NCBI RefSeq assembly: GCF_001275675.1
Contig: NZ_LITM01000002.1
Coordinates: 441,257-505,256, forward strand
DNA length: 64,000 bases
DNA from: Lysinibacillus sp. FJAT-14745
GTDB taxonomy: Bacteria; Bacillota; Bacilli; Bacillales_A; Planococcaceae
Direction: 5' to 3'
Below, in pieces: positions 17,353 to 26,359 of the stretch. Each line of letters begins with the position of its first letter. Position 1 is the stretch's first letter. The notes below the pieces were generated by a model. That model made no database searches. It was given only the letters and a program-made list of their open reading frames with translations, and was not told where the DNA came from. The translations under genes and the position numbers were made by a program.

Positions 17353-17472
17353 TTTCATAACTTTGAATAAAGCTGTTTTCATTTTCGAAATTCAGCCTTT
17401 TCGTAATAACCTCACCCCTTTCAATTGCATATCCTATCTGCAAATAACACGAGAATCATTCCATGTAAGCCT

Positions 17473-18846
17473 TTACATTTTTATGTCTTCTATAAGAACA
17501 TTTTCAGGAATAATCTCCTTATCGAAACTGAATTCAGGCAATCCCTGTCTGAAAAACTTCGTCATATAAATTAAATACCCCATGCCAATCGCCATCCAGA
17601 TGCCTCCAAGAATCAATGCATCTAACTCTAAGTGAGACCATAACCAAAGCGTAAATCCTGCTCCAATTAAAGGCATGACCAGATAACGCATGTATTCGGT
17701 GAAAGAAGAGCGCTTACGGTTCCGAATAAAATAATGGGCGATAACAGACAAATTAACAGACGCGAAAGCAATAAGTGCTCCAAAGTTAATGAACTTAATG
17801 ACTTGATCGAGTGTCAGTACGATACCGAGCAATGAAATGATGCCAATTACAATAATTCCAGTTGACGGTGTTTTAAAGCGGGAATGGATATGCCCAAATA
17901 TTTTTTTCGGCAGTACAGAATCTCGCCCCATTGCATACAACACACGGGATGCACTTGTTGTCGAAGCAATACCGGAAGAGAAATTCCCTAAAATTACCGC
18001 GGTAACAAATAAGGATTTGAACAAATTCCCACCGACCAAATAGACAACTTCCATAGCTGCAGAATCTGTGTTTTCAAATGCAAAGCTCGGGTGAACCAAT
18101 TGTGCCAAATAGGCTGATCCGATATAGAGGACACCAATTGTCAACAACATGATGATAATCGCTCTAGGAATTGTTTTTTCAGGATTGATTGTTTCTTCAG
18201 ACAATGTAGTAAGAGAATCAAAGCCAAGAAAACTGAAACAAAGAATTGATGCTCCTGCCAAAATCACTGGCAATTTGATTTCTGCATTGAACAAAGGCTG
18301 AATGGAGAAAAGTGTACTTGCTCCTACACCCGCCAATAAACTTTTGATCGTCAAAATCCAGAAGATGAAAACAAATATGACTTGTGCAATAACAAAAATC
18401 TTACCAGTGGATGCGGTGAACTTAACACCTAAGATGCTAGGTATTACAATCGTTGCAGTTAATAGGATAATCCACAGTGCGTGAGGGACTCCAGGGAACA
18501 TGGCATTTAAAAAAACCGTAGACATTAAACAAGTGACCATTGGTGTCAACATATAATCCAACATGATTGTCCAGCCGATAAGAAACCCAAGTTGTGGATT
18601 AATTGATTTTTGTGTGAATGTATAAGCCGATCCAGCGATTGGAAAGGCTTTTGCCATCTTTCCATAACTAAACGCAGTGAACAGGATTGCAAGAAAAGCG
18701 ATAATATACGCCCCCATAATGACACCTTGGGAAGTGACAGTTGCGATTCCGTATGTATTGAAGAATACCATCGGGTTATTCCATGCAATCCCTAAAAATA
18801 CAACTTGAGACAAAGTCAGTGTTCGCATTAATGTTTGTCGTTTCAT
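17473..18846 (-). CDS. APC family amino-acid permease
   Basis: A 457-residue membrane protein with about twelve transmembrane helices, of the amino acid-polyamine-organocation superfamily. Helix 1 region MVFFNTYGIATVTSQG and the helix 6 FSFLGFDSLTTLSEE block are typical. Start at 18846 after GGGGGAG; a 34-codon in-frame extension upstream has no ribosome site. First gene of the operon with two dehydrogenases and the ureohydrolase, so it probably imports the pathway substrate, a cationic amino acid, polyamine or guanidino compound (inference). Confidence 0.88.
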   Translation of the reverse strand: MKRQTLMRTLTLSQVVFLGIAWNNPMVFFNTYGIATVTSQGVIMGAYIIAFLAILFTAFSYGKMAKAFPIAGSAYTFTQKSINPQLGFLIGWTIMLDYMLTPMVTCLMSTVFLNAMFPGVPHALWIILLTATIVIPSILGVKFTASTGKIFVIAQVIFVFIFWILTIKSLLAGVGASTLFSIQPLFNAEIKLPVILAGASILCFSFLGFDSLTTLSEETINPEKTIPRAIIIMLLTIGVLYIGSAYLAQLVHPSFAFENTDSAAMEVVYLVGGNLFKSLFVTAVILGNFSSGIASTTSASRVLYAMGRDSVLPKKIFGHIHSRFKTPSTGIIVIGIISLLGIVLTLDQVIKFINFGALIAFASVNLSVIAHYFIRNRKRSSFTEYMRYLVMPLIGAGFTLWLWSHLELDALILGGIWMAIGMGYLIYMTKFFRQGLPEFSFDKEIIPENVLIEDIKM

Positions 18847-19154
18847 AATAGCTCCCCCATCCACCTTTGTAATTTTAATCTTCTGAATATTCTTATTTCT
18901 ACTGATATTGACTATAAAGGTTTGTGTTACACAAAGGTCAACAACCAAATTATATTTTTCAGTAATGAAAAAACTCTCCTTAGAAAGACAGCAAAATGCA
19001 GTAGTAAGTAGGACTCTAACGAGGTAAAGCTACATATCTTACGAAGGTTATTTTTTTATGATATTACTTTCGATGGGAAAATCTTTTCAAAAAATCCTTT
19101 CATGATGAATAGCTACTATTTTTATAGAAATTGATAAATGCTTCACTTTTGAAA
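18847..19154. other. Upstream region of the permease operon
   Basis: No supported frame. It should hold the operon promoter; I could not pick a confident -35/-10 pair or operator. Confidence 0.5.
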
Positions 19155-19214
19155 GAAGAAAAAATACTCCCCCTTAGCAAACAGATCTTTTATCTGTCTA
19201 ACTAAGAAGGAGCA
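19155..19214 (-). terminator. Terminator after YdjM-like gene
   Basis: Interrupted long stem (CTCC, TTAG, ACAGAT with complements), then TTTTTTC on the minus strand. Confidence 0.8.
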
Positions 19215-19241
19215 TCTCACTCTAATATTGGGTTCCTTTAG

Positions 19242-19730
19242 TTATACGGTATCAAGAAGCTTCACAATCATTTCATAGCTAAAAAAGACTGAAAGCATTG
19301 TTAACAACATAAACACTACCTTTTCAGCTTTACTACCCGTTTTTGTAGTAAGAGGTAGACGCACTGAAATAGTTATTGGGAAAAACAGTTTAACACCTTT
19401 CTTTGTCGCCATATCAAGGAAAATATGACTTGCCATTCCTAATAAAATACCTAGCGAAATGGATTCGTAAGGTATAAATGTATGTAGGAGCATCCCAACC
19501 AAAAATAAAAAAAGCAAACTATGTGTAAAGGAACGATGTCCAAACAGCGAATTCACAGTTTTTGATATGATGGGAAACTTCCTCCCGATTTTACTACCAC
19601 CATGACAAATATCCGGAAGTAATGCGCCAATAACGCCTGCTCCTACTAAAACAAGCGGATTATCATTAGATATTTGTGCAAAAGCAAGGCTAGCCGTGAT
19701 GCCTCCAACAATATGTGTATTCCCTTGCAT
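19242..19730 (-). CDS. Membrane-bound metal-dependent hydrolase, YdjM-like
   Basis: A 162-residue protein of the YdjM/DUF457 family. Conserved blocks: N-terminal THIVGGI, GALLPDICH, the FGHRSFTHSLLFLF block at about 63-76, and GMASHIFLDM, giving His and Asp residues suitable for a metal site among four hydrophobic segments. AAGGAGCG precedes the ATG. Single-gene unit. In E. coli YdjM is LexA-controlled; no such box is evident here. Function unknown. Confidence 0.82.
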   Translation of the reverse strand: MQGNTHIVGGITASLAFAQISNDNPLVLVGAGVIGALLPDICHGGSKIGRKFPIISKTVNSLFGHRSFTHSLLFLFLVGMLLHTFIPYESISLGILLGMASHIFLDMATKKGVKLFFPITISVRLPLTTKTGSKAEKVVFMLLTMLSVFFSYEMIVKLLDTV

Positions 19731-19937
19731 TTATTCGCTCCTTATGTCTCTATATTTTCACCCTTCTTAATTTAACACACCCAAGCGCAAAAGGGAACAT
19801 ATATTCCGAACACACAATCCCTTTTTTATACCTACTCAAAAGATCTCTCATATAAAATTAAAAATATCAGAAACATTTCAGGTTCTCATTGTATATGTAA
19901 GATGATTAGAGATAAAGATGAATATTGGAGGTTATTT

Positions 19938-21182
19938 ATGAAATCTATCAAAGGAATTTTGTTTATCATACTAATAATGAGCAGTAGTGCTTTACTGTGG
20001 TATTTTGCTACACCTATAGAGCCTATCCAGGCAGTTAACAGGCTCAGTCACATCATTGGAGGCATGGCCATTACAGGCTTCTTTCTTGTCTTTTTGTTAG
20101 CAACAAGAATGAAAATTTTTGAGCGTTGGTTCCATGGTCTAGAAAATGTTTATTTTTATCATAAATATTTAGCAATACTTTCACTAGTATTAGTGGTTAT
20201 TCATGGGCAATTACAAGATCTGGTCCCCCACTGGGATAAAGTACAAAAAACTTCACTCAGCGAATTTGCGAAAGAACTAGGATCACTTGGCCAATATGGT
20301 TTCATAGCACTAATTTTGATTGCGCTTTTGGCTAAATTTCTAAAATATGAGCACTGGCGGATCTTTCATCGGTTATTGCTTATCCCTTATGCATTTGGAA
20401 TTTATCATGCCTATTTTTCTAGCAGATACGATTTATTGCAGCCTACACCTTTAGGAATTTTTACCGCAATAACTGCGACTATTGGATTTATGTCAGCATT
20501 ATATATGTTGACGATGTATCAAGATATGTTCTTTAAATATAAAGGCAATATTACAGGGATCAAAAAATTGGGCTCCAATGTTATTGAACTGGAGTTAACA
20601 CTTGATAAAAAAATACCATATCGTCATGGACAATTTATTTTTATCAAGATTTTGCAAGATGGCATAGAAAAGGCGCCTCATCCTTTTTCTATTTCAGGTG
20701 GCGACGGAAAAAAAGTATTTGTCTCTATTAAGGCTCTTGGTGATTTCACAAAAAAAGTATATGATTCAGTTCAACTGAATACACCCGTCGCTCTGGATGG
20801 TCCTTATGGTCATTTAAACTTTGAAAATGGCACACAACAACAAGTTTGGATAGCCGGTGGTATTGGCATTACTCCTTTTTTATCTTATTTGCAATCACAG
20901 CCCATCAATCGTGATATTGAATTATTTTACACTTATCAAGGTCAAGAAAATGCTATTTACAAAGAATTTTTACAAGAATATGCAAAAGCTAATCAACAGT
21001 TCAGAGTGAATTTTATTGATACTACTCAAATGGACAGGCTTTCATTAGAAAATTTTTCAGTGCCACCGCAAACAAGTATTTTTATGTGCGGCCCTGAAAA
21101 AATGTTAAAACATTTTGCTAAGCAATTGAAATCCCACAATAAAGATTTAAGCGTTGACTTCGAAGCATTTAAATTTAAGTAA
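19938..21182 (+). CDS. Ferric reductase-like membrane flavo-haem oxidoreductase
   Basis: A 414-residue protein. The N-terminal half has about six transmembrane helices with paired His (KYLAILSLVLVVIHGQ and EHWRIFHRLLLIPYAFGIYHAYF) typical of FRE/NOX-type haem-binding domains. The second half is a ferredoxin-reductase-type module: FAD-binding PHPFSISGG after YRHGQFIFIK, and NAD-binding IAGGIGITPFL. It would move electrons from NAD(P)H across the membrane. TTGGAGG precedes the ATG used; a 12-codon extension lacks a site. A composite repeat starts one base after the stop. Acceptor unknown. Confidence 0.85.
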   Translation: MKSIKGILFIILIMSSSALLWYFATPIEPIQAVNRLSHIIGGMAITGFFLVFLLATRMKIFERWFHGLENVYFYHKYLAILSLVLVVIHGQLQDLVPHWDKVQKTSLSEFAKELGSLGQYGFIALILIALLAKFLKYEHWRIFHRLLLIPYAFGIYHAYFSSRYDLLQPTPLGIFTAITATIGFMSALYMLTMYQDMFFKYKGNITGIKKLGSNVIELELTLDKKIPYRHGQFIFIKILQDGIEKAPHPFSISGGDGKKVFVSIKALGDFTKKVYDSVQLNTPVALDGPYGHLNFENGTQQQVWIAGGIGITPFLSYLQSQPINRDIELFYTYQGQENAIYKEFLQEYAKANQQFRVNFIDTTQMDRLSLENFSVPPQTSIFMCGPEKMLKHFAKQLKSHNKDLSVDFEAFKFK

Positions 21183-21183
21183 C

Positions 21184-21297
21184 AATTATGCCTCTGCATA
21201 ATTGCGTCCGGAATCGGCTTTGTACTTAGGCCAGTAGATGTTTTTTGCGCGAAAGCGTAGTGGCAGCGGTGGATGTTTGGACACCCGCTGAAAAAAG
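21184..21297. repeat. Composite repeat (modules A, partial B, partial C)
   Basis: Module A hairpin CAATTATGCC..GCATAATTG begins one base after the ferric reductase stop. It is followed by the GTCCGGAATCGGCTTTGT arm of module B, a diverged copy of the 35-base GAAA-loop repeat (about 21236-21270) and GGACACCCGCTGAAA from module C. Confidence 0.85.
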
Positions 21298-21394
21298 ATT
21301 TATCAAAACTCTCTAATTCGAGCAATTTACTTGGAATTTCAAAAAGTATAACGTATAGTAAAATATCATAAATATAAAGGAGATTTTTTTAACC

Positions 21395-22021
21395 ATGACT
21401 ACAACTAAAAGTTATATAAATAAAGTAATGCACGATCGTAAATCTGTTCGTAAGTATGAGGCAAATTTTAAAATTCCTCAAGCTGAATTAGAGCAATTAC
21501 TTGTTGAGGCAACAACCGCTCCATCATCAAGCAATTTACAACCTTGGCGCTTTTTAGTGATCCAAGATGAAGCAGTAAAAAAAGATCTACGTTTAATTGC
21601 TAACAACCAGGAGCAAGTAGAAACTGCGTCTGCTATCATCGCGGTATTAGGCGATACTGAAATGTACAATCATGTAGAGGAAGTTTATACAAAAAACTTC
21701 GAGCTTGGCTATATGGATGAAGCAACAAAAAATATGATGATTGAAAATTCATTAAAGATTTATTCAAACCTTCCTAAAGAAGTACTTAAAAATATAGCTA
21801 CATTTGATGCGGGCTTAATTTCTATGCAAATCATGCTTTTAGCAAAGGATATGGGCTATGATACGGTTACAATGGGTGGCTTCAATAAAGAGGCTTTTGC
21901 GCAGCGCTTTGAATTAACAGATAATCTAGTACCGATCGTCCTAATCGCCATCGGAAAAGCAGCATCACCAGCTTACGGCTCTTCTCGTTTAGCGCTAAAT
22001 GACATTGCAAAATTCATTTAA
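21395..22021 (+). CDS. Nitroreductase family protein
   Basis: A 208-residue FMN enzyme of the nitroreductase family, similar to Bacillus YdgI-type proteins. The FMN-binding DRKSVRKYE is near the N-terminus (about 15-23), APSSSNLQPWRF at about 45-56, and the second FMN region VTMGGFNKEAF near 168-178. It reduces nitro, quinone or dehydropeptide-type substrates with NAD(P)H; the exact substrate cannot be told. AAAGGAG precedes the ATG. Single gene. Confidence 0.88.
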   Translation: MTTTKSYINKVMHDRKSVRKYEANFKIPQAELEQLLVEATTAPSSSNLQPWRFLVIQDEAVKKDLRLIANNQEQVETASAIIAVLGDTEMYNHVEEVYTKNFELGYMDEATKNMMIENSLKIYSNLPKEVLKNIATFDAGLISMQIMLLAKDMGYDTVTMGGFNKEAFAQRFELTDNLVPIVLIAIGKAASPAYGSSRLALNDIAKFI

Positions 22022-22122
22022 TCGAAAGATAAAGACTGTATCAATTACGCTTTAGCATCAAACGCCTACTGAATGTAGATAAAATGTTCTTTTTAGAATA
22101 AATACGATACACTAAATATAGA

Positions 22123-22154
22123 ATAAAAAAGACTGGATGCGTCAACATCCAGTC
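22123..22154 (-). terminator. Terminator of the toxin transcript
   Basis: GACTGGATG / CATCCAGTC followed on the minus strand by TTTTTTATTC. It lies where a holin-like toxin mRNA would end. Confidence 0.75.
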
Positions 22155-22209
22155 AAAGTAACAATCATGCCGCACCATAGCGGCTGACCAAGTTAAAGTT
22201 GTAGAAACA

Positions 22210-22252
22210 GTCACCTTACTTAGCCGGCAGGGTGGCTATTTCTTTTTATTTT
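22210..22252 (+). terminator. Terminator of the presumed antitoxin RNA
   Basis: GTCACC / GGTGGC stem followed by ATTTCTTTTTATTTT on the plus strand, overlapping the toxin stop codon. This overlap is typical of type I toxin-antisense RNA pairs. Confidence 0.6.
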
Positions 22253-22316
22253 GAGAGACAATAATGCTAAGCATCAGTGTCAGTACTGCAATTAGCAAAA
22301 GACTACATTGTACTGA
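22236..22316 (-). pseudogene. Decapitated holin-like type I toxin gene
   Basis: A 26-codon open end reading SLLLIAVLTLMLSIIVSQNKKK before the stop. This is the hydrophobic helix and basic tail of the putative holin-like (TxpA/Hol_Tox type) toxins. The normal N-terminus (MTVxEALxLMI-like) is absent: upstream sequence becomes composite repeat at 22318, with an in-frame stop at 22317-22319. The 3' untranslated region and overlapping antisense terminator remain. Confidence 0.7.
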
Positions 22317-22317
22317 T

Positions 22318-22505
22318 CAATTATGCCTCGGCATAATTGCGTCCGGAATCGGCTTTGTGCTCGCACAAAGAACTCCTTTCCGATTTTGTGACATCGCCGG
22401 AGGCTTTAACTTCTTTCAGCGAGTGTATGGACACCCGCTGAAAGAAGTTAAACTGAATGCTTCAAATACTGTCAACCGCCTCACCCCCTTTCAAAAGGGA
22501 GTTCA
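22318..22505. repeat. Composite repeat, most complete A-B-C copy
   Basis: Module A hairpin (22318-22339), module B with arms GGAATCGGCTTTGTGC and GCACAAAGAACTCC..CCGATT, then module C hairpin TTTAACTTCTTTCAGC / GCTGAAAGAAGTTAAA (about 22408-22455), then a tail ending in CCCCTTTCAAAAGGG. It interrupts the toxin gene. Confidence 0.88.
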
Positions 22506-22725
22506 GCCGCCACCTGCTTTATGAATTATTGCTATTGTTAGTCTAACAATTTTACGAAATATATTTTACGGAAAATCCTCACAAGATAAAAAATTGCTAC
22601 TTATGTTTTTACTACTTATATCGTCGGTCAGATGAAAAGCTATACTCTACATCTATTGCTTCAATGAGCATGAATCCCGACTTACGTAATTAGTCTAAAA
22701 CAAATCTAGAGAGTAGCTCGGTACA

Positions 22726-22953
22726 TTAACCTAAGTCTGACAATTTAGCTAATGACTCTTTCAAAAGCTGTAATTCAGACAGTGACAACGTAACACCCTT
22801 CCCCATCTTTGTATGATCCTCCGACCAATCTCTTATATCGTATTTCGGTTCACGACCATTCCAGCTAATTAAATTCAATTCTTTTTTCCAGCCTTTATTG
22901 CCTTCCGATAATACCGCAATTGTTTCAACAATTTCGTATTTAATTTCTGCCAT
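22726..22953 (-). CDS. YdbC family PC4-like nucleic-acid-binding protein
   Basis: A 75-residue protein of the YdbC/PC4 (transcriptional coactivator p15) family, small ssDNA-binding folds. Features: EIKYEIVETIAVLSE, GWKKELNLISWNGREPKYDIRDWSEDH, then GKGVTLSLSELQLLKESL. AAGGAGG sits seven bases before this ATG; an ATG two codons earlier would overlap it. Single gene. Role in the cell unknown, possibly transcription or replication support. Confidence 0.85.
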   Translation of the reverse strand: MAEIKYEIVETIAVLSEGNKGWKKELNLISWNGREPKYDIRDWSEDHTKMGKGVTLSLSELQLLKESLAKLSDLG

Positions 22954-23100
22954 ATTCATTCCTCCTTATTTTATCTGTAATTAGAACTATATCTTGAAAT
23001 AATAGGATTATCAAACGTGACAGCATTTGAAATAATTACACTTCCTAAGAAACGTTAAATCCGTCAGCGTTATTCTATGTTCTTCCGTAATAAAATCAAA

Positions 23101-24102
23101 TTAATTTTTTAACTTGTATACCTTCCTTGGCTCCCATAACGTCGTATATCCGTTCATTATTGAGTAATCATATAAATCCACAAGTTTATTATTTTCATAT
23201 GTATAAAAATAAGTTGGTTCTCTAACAATTGACACTAAATTATGGTTTCTTTCGAGCATGGACTCTAAATAAAATCTAGTTGTGATTTTGTCACTTTTTT
23301 GCAAGTTACAATCATTACACGCCAACACTAAATTCCATAAATTATCATTTTGAACAAAGCTCCACGGAATGAAGTGATCCACATGTGTTTTTCGGCGATT
23401 AGTTGATAAATCACAATTACAATAGAAGCATCGATTTTGTTCAAATTGTGTAAGCACTTTGTAAAATGTCTCTAAAGAACTGCGCTTTGAAATCACTTCT
23501 ACTTTTGAAAGCAAAGCCATTGTACTTGTGGCTTCATTCACTTTTTCGAGATATTTGCCCAAATGATAATTTGTTAGATTTGTTAAAACCCGCTGGTATT
23601 TTTTCATGAATTGAAAGACAGGATTGTTGAAACGAAAATGTGCATGTTTGATGTCAAATTCATAGAACACCCCTGCTGTATCTCCGTAAAATGCGCCGAT
23701 TACGTTCTGCTTACAATCTCGCTTCACCTCATTGACGATTTTTAATTGCAACGAATCTAAAACCTGATCGAATTGCCATTCTGAAGGGATAGCATTGTCA
23801 TTAGCATATTTCTGTAAGATGGTTTGGGCACGAGCGGGTTTATTTTTATTCGGAGATTGCGCTAACTTGTGATGGATTACTAGATTCCAATATATATTTG
23901 TGAAAGAATAAAATATTTGATCATAACTAAGTACTAGCTTCTCGTCTACATTGTATAAATTTTCAAGCAATGCTTTAAAAAACACATATTTATAAGAAGT
24001 TGCGACTGATGAACGATAGTAAAAATTGTTCAGATGTTGCCAAATCTGATCCTCAGTTACATATTGTTCACGTATTTCACCAACCTTTAAATCATGCGAC
24101 AT
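23101..24102 (-). CDS. HNH endonuclease
   Basis: A 333-residue protein. The C-terminal third carries a zinc-bound HNH motif: CFYC, then THVDHFIPWSF, then NLVLACNDCNLQKS (about 225-275), with the catalytic His pair and Asn present. The N-terminal 220 residues are helical, without a domain I recognise. It starts 11 bases after a MazG-like gene, so the two are co-transcribed. The pairing of a nucleotide pyrophosphohydrolase with a nuclease is typical of mobile or defence loci, but no known named system is matched. Confidence 0.83.
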   Translation of the reverse strand: MSHDLKVGEIREQYVTEDQIWQHLNNFYYRSSVATSYKYVFFKALLENLYNVDEKLVLSYDQIFYSFTNIYWNLVIHHKLAQSPNKNKPARAQTILQKYANDNAIPSEWQFDQVLDSLQLKIVNEVKRDCKQNVIGAFYGDTAGVFYEFDIKHAHFRFNNPVFQFMKKYQRVLTNLTNYHLGKYLEKVNEATSTMALLSKVEVISKRSSLETFYKVLTQFEQNRCFYCNCDLSTNRRKTHVDHFIPWSFVQNDNLWNLVLACNDCNLQKSDKITTRFYLESMLERNHNLVSIVREPTYFYTYENNKLVDLYDYSIMNGYTTLWEPRKVYKLKN

Positions 24103-24113
24103 ACTGCCTCCCC

Positions 24114-24437
24114 CTACTCCTTCACCTCAATTAAATATATACCTTTCGAAAATCCTCCGCGTTGGCTCTTCTTCTGAGTGCGTATTTGTTCTAATTGTTC
24201 GTAAGACACGTCGTACATTTGTATTGCTGTATGTATTAATTCTAAAATATCTGCAAGTTCCTCAATGGCCGCTTTTGGAGAGGCTGCCTCTAGAAATTCT
24301 ATAGCTTCTTCTTGCATTTTTACTTTTATTTCCTCTAAGTGTTCTCCTTGATCTAATACTCTTATACTACATGTTTTACCCTCTTCTTCAATTACTTGAG
24401 GAATTAAATCACGTACTAATTTATTATATACTGGCAT
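24114..24437 (-). CDS. MazG-like nucleotide pyrophosphohydrolase
   Basis: A 107-residue protein of the all-alpha NTP pyrophosphohydrolase superfamily (MazG / phosphoribosyl-ATP pyrophosphatase-like). It starts with YNKLVRDLIPQVIE, the usual opening of this subgroup. The metal motif EExxE (E43-E47) and ExxD (E60-D63) are both intact. It would hydrolyse nucleoside triphosphates to monophosphates. First gene of a two-gene unit with the HNH nuclease. AAAGGGGACG lies before the ATG. Confidence 0.85.
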   Translation of the reverse strand: MPVYNKLVRDLIPQVIEEEGKTCSIRVLDQGEHLEEIKVKMQEEAIEFLEAASPKAAIEELADILELIHTAIQMYDVSYEQLEQIRTQKKSQRGGFSKGIYLIEVKE

Positions 24438-24625
24438 GTTATCGTCCCCTTTATTGAAATTAACCGCAAAGAAATTCGTTTTTGTCAGTTTATAATAGAC
24501 CCTTTACTGATAATTTTTCCATGAGGTAAAAGCTTATCACTATCAATATAAAAAAGATAATTAGCAACACTAAATTATTATACCAAGCTGTCTTGTTCAA
24601 ACACTCATTTTTTATGAAATCTTCA
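24438..24625. other. Gene-free stretch upstream of MazG-HNH pair
   Basis: No supported frame or clear promoter. It adjoins the duplicated segment at 24626. Confidence 0.5.
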
Positions 24626-24765
24626 ACGGCTTAATGAAAATGAATAAACCTTTCGTTGCATAATACAAATGCAAGTACAAAAACCTCTTTACACCTTTTA
24701 AAGGTTAAAGAGGTTTTCTAGTTATTCATATAATTTTACACTATAGTGTCTCATGGACTTAGGAA
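24626..24765. repeat. Duplicated gene-end relic of 29465-29604
   Basis: These 140 bases closely match 29465-29604. They contain the last codons of the membrane protein (GLMKMNKPFVA, plus strand), a bidirectional terminator (about 24678-24720) and the last codons of the DUF1835 protein (SMRHYSVKL, minus strand). The bodies of both genes are absent, so this is a decayed duplicate. Confidence 0.88.
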
Positions 24766-24840
24766 AAAATCTTACTTTAAACCCCGAGTTAATGCATCGA
24801 TACCAATATTTTTTCACTCTACAAAAATCACAATCACTAA

Positions 24841-24886
24841 CACTAAAAAGAAGGTAGCATAAGCATTTCAAGCATTTTTATGCTAC
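24841..24886 (-). terminator. Terminator overlapping symporter stop codon
   Basis: GTAGCATAA / TTATGCTAC stem contains the last two codons and the stop; CTTCTTTTT follows on the minus strand. Confidence 0.7.
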
Positions 24887-26359
24887 AAGTGTATCAATAT
24901 CATCCTTCTCTCCCGCAACTAAATGATGGGTTGCAAGGCTTACTACAATAGCTACTGCAAAGTTAATAATTACAGCAATCATTCCTGTGCTGATGTCATT
25001 AATTACGTGTGGAATGTTCGGGAAAAAGTCAATTAGTTTATGTGATGTTATGGCACCATAAAATACAATTCCTACACCGGTTAAAATTCCTGCCATTGCA
25101 CCGATTTTGTTAAGAATGCGATTTTTATAAAAACTAAATAGGAGTGCTGGCACAAGTTGTGTTATTAAGCTGTATGACATAATGTTTAAGATTGCTAGTG
25201 CATCCCCTCCAGTAATCGTGAAGATAAATGCAACTAATATTATTGCAAACACAAACATTTTTGAAGCAAATAACTGTTGGCGATCTGTTGCCTTTGGTTT
25301 CACAAGCTTGTAAAATCCAGTCATTAATCCAATTGAAGCAGACATTAACATAACAGATGCAGGTACTAAAGCAGTTAATAACCCAGCAGCACCGACAACG
25401 CCTACTATCCAAGGATCAAATGTTTGAATCGTTAATCGGAGTAATGATAAATCTCCTTCGGCCCCTTGTAATCCTGGAATCTCTACAATGGCTGCAAAAC
25501 CAATGAAAAATGCGAATAAGAGTAATAGAGTATATAAAGGTAAGGTAATGGCATTTTTCTTCAATGCTTTTGCACTCTTAGATGATAATAATACTGAAAA
25601 GGAGTTTGGTAATAAATAGAATCCGAACGCATTTAATATAATGGTGGAGACAAACCAAGAAATACTTAATCCAGAACTAGCGAGAGTTAAGCTTTCCGGT
25701 TTTATTTTTTCTACAGCTTCAAATAGAGGTTGTATGCCTCCAAAATAATGGTATGGAATATAAATTCCTAAAAAAACAATGACTCCTAATATCATGATAT
25801 CCTTTAATACAGCTGTCCAAGCAGAGCCATGGATACCTGAAATGGTAACATAAATTGTAATAATTATAGCACCAATAGTACTTGCCATAATTGGACTAAT
25901 CCCTCCATAGGAAGCCTCCGAAACAATAATACCTAACCCTTTTAATTGTATAACTATATATGGAATCAATGCGATAGCACCCAAAAATGATACAACTAAT
26001 CCTAATATCGGACTTTTATAGCGCGAAGCAAAATATTCTGGTTGAGAAATAATATGATGATCTTTAGCATAGTTCCAAATCTTTGGTGCAATCCAATAAG
26101 ATAAAACATATGCTAAACAAATATATGCAGGTACGTAAAAAGCAGCTGCTCCATTCGAATAAGCCCAACCACTACCACCAAGGAATGTAAAAGTAGTATA
26201 AACTTCTCCTGCAATTAGTAGGAAAATGAATAATGTACCAAAACCTTTATTACCAACAGCAAATTCATCGACATTCATTTTTTTACCATGTGTTGCTCGG
26301 ATACCAAGGAAAAGAGCAATCAATGCAAATGCAAAGATAATCAGTAAAGCTATATTCAT
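24878..26359 (-). CDS. Sodium:solute symporter family protein
   Basis: A 493-residue membrane transporter of the SSS (SLC5-like) family with about 13 helices. Family marks include LIAGEVYTTFTFLGGSGWAY near 48-67 and the sodium-site helix around GLLTALVPASVMLMSASIG. Its start overlaps the DUF3311 stop (TAATG), so the two are translationally coupled; DUF3311 proteins commonly accompany YodF/PanF-like symporters. The amidohydrolase 190 bases upstream in the same direction suggests uptake of its substrate or product. Substrate unknown. Confidence 0.88.
   Translation of the reverse strand: MNIALLIIFAFALIALFLGIRATHGKKMNVDEFAVGNKGFGTLFIFLLIAGEVYTTFTFLGGSGWAYSNGAAAFYVPAYICLAYVLSYWIAPKIWNYAKDHHIISQPEYFASRYKSPILGLVVSFLGAIALIPYIVIQLKGLGIIVSEASYGGISPIMASTIGAIIITIYVTISGIHGSAWTAVLKDIMILGVIVFLGIYIPYHYFGGIQPLFEAVEKIKPESLTLASSGLSISWFVSTIILNAFGFYLLPNSFSVLLSSKSAKALKKNAITLPLYTLLLLFAFFIGFAAIVEIPGLQGAEGDLSLLRLTIQTFDPWIVGVVGAAGLLTALVPASVMLMSASIGLMTGFYKLVKPKATDRQQLFASKMFVFAIILVAFIFTITGGDALAILNIMSYSLITQLVPALLFSFYKNRILNKIGAMAGILTGVGIVFYGAITSHKLIDFFPNIPHVINDISTGMIAVIINFAVAIVVSLATHHLVAGEKDDIDTLVA

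Noticed and set aside
22264-22524. 86-codon plus-strand frame
   Set aside because: It runs antisense through the toxin remnant and then across a composite repeat.
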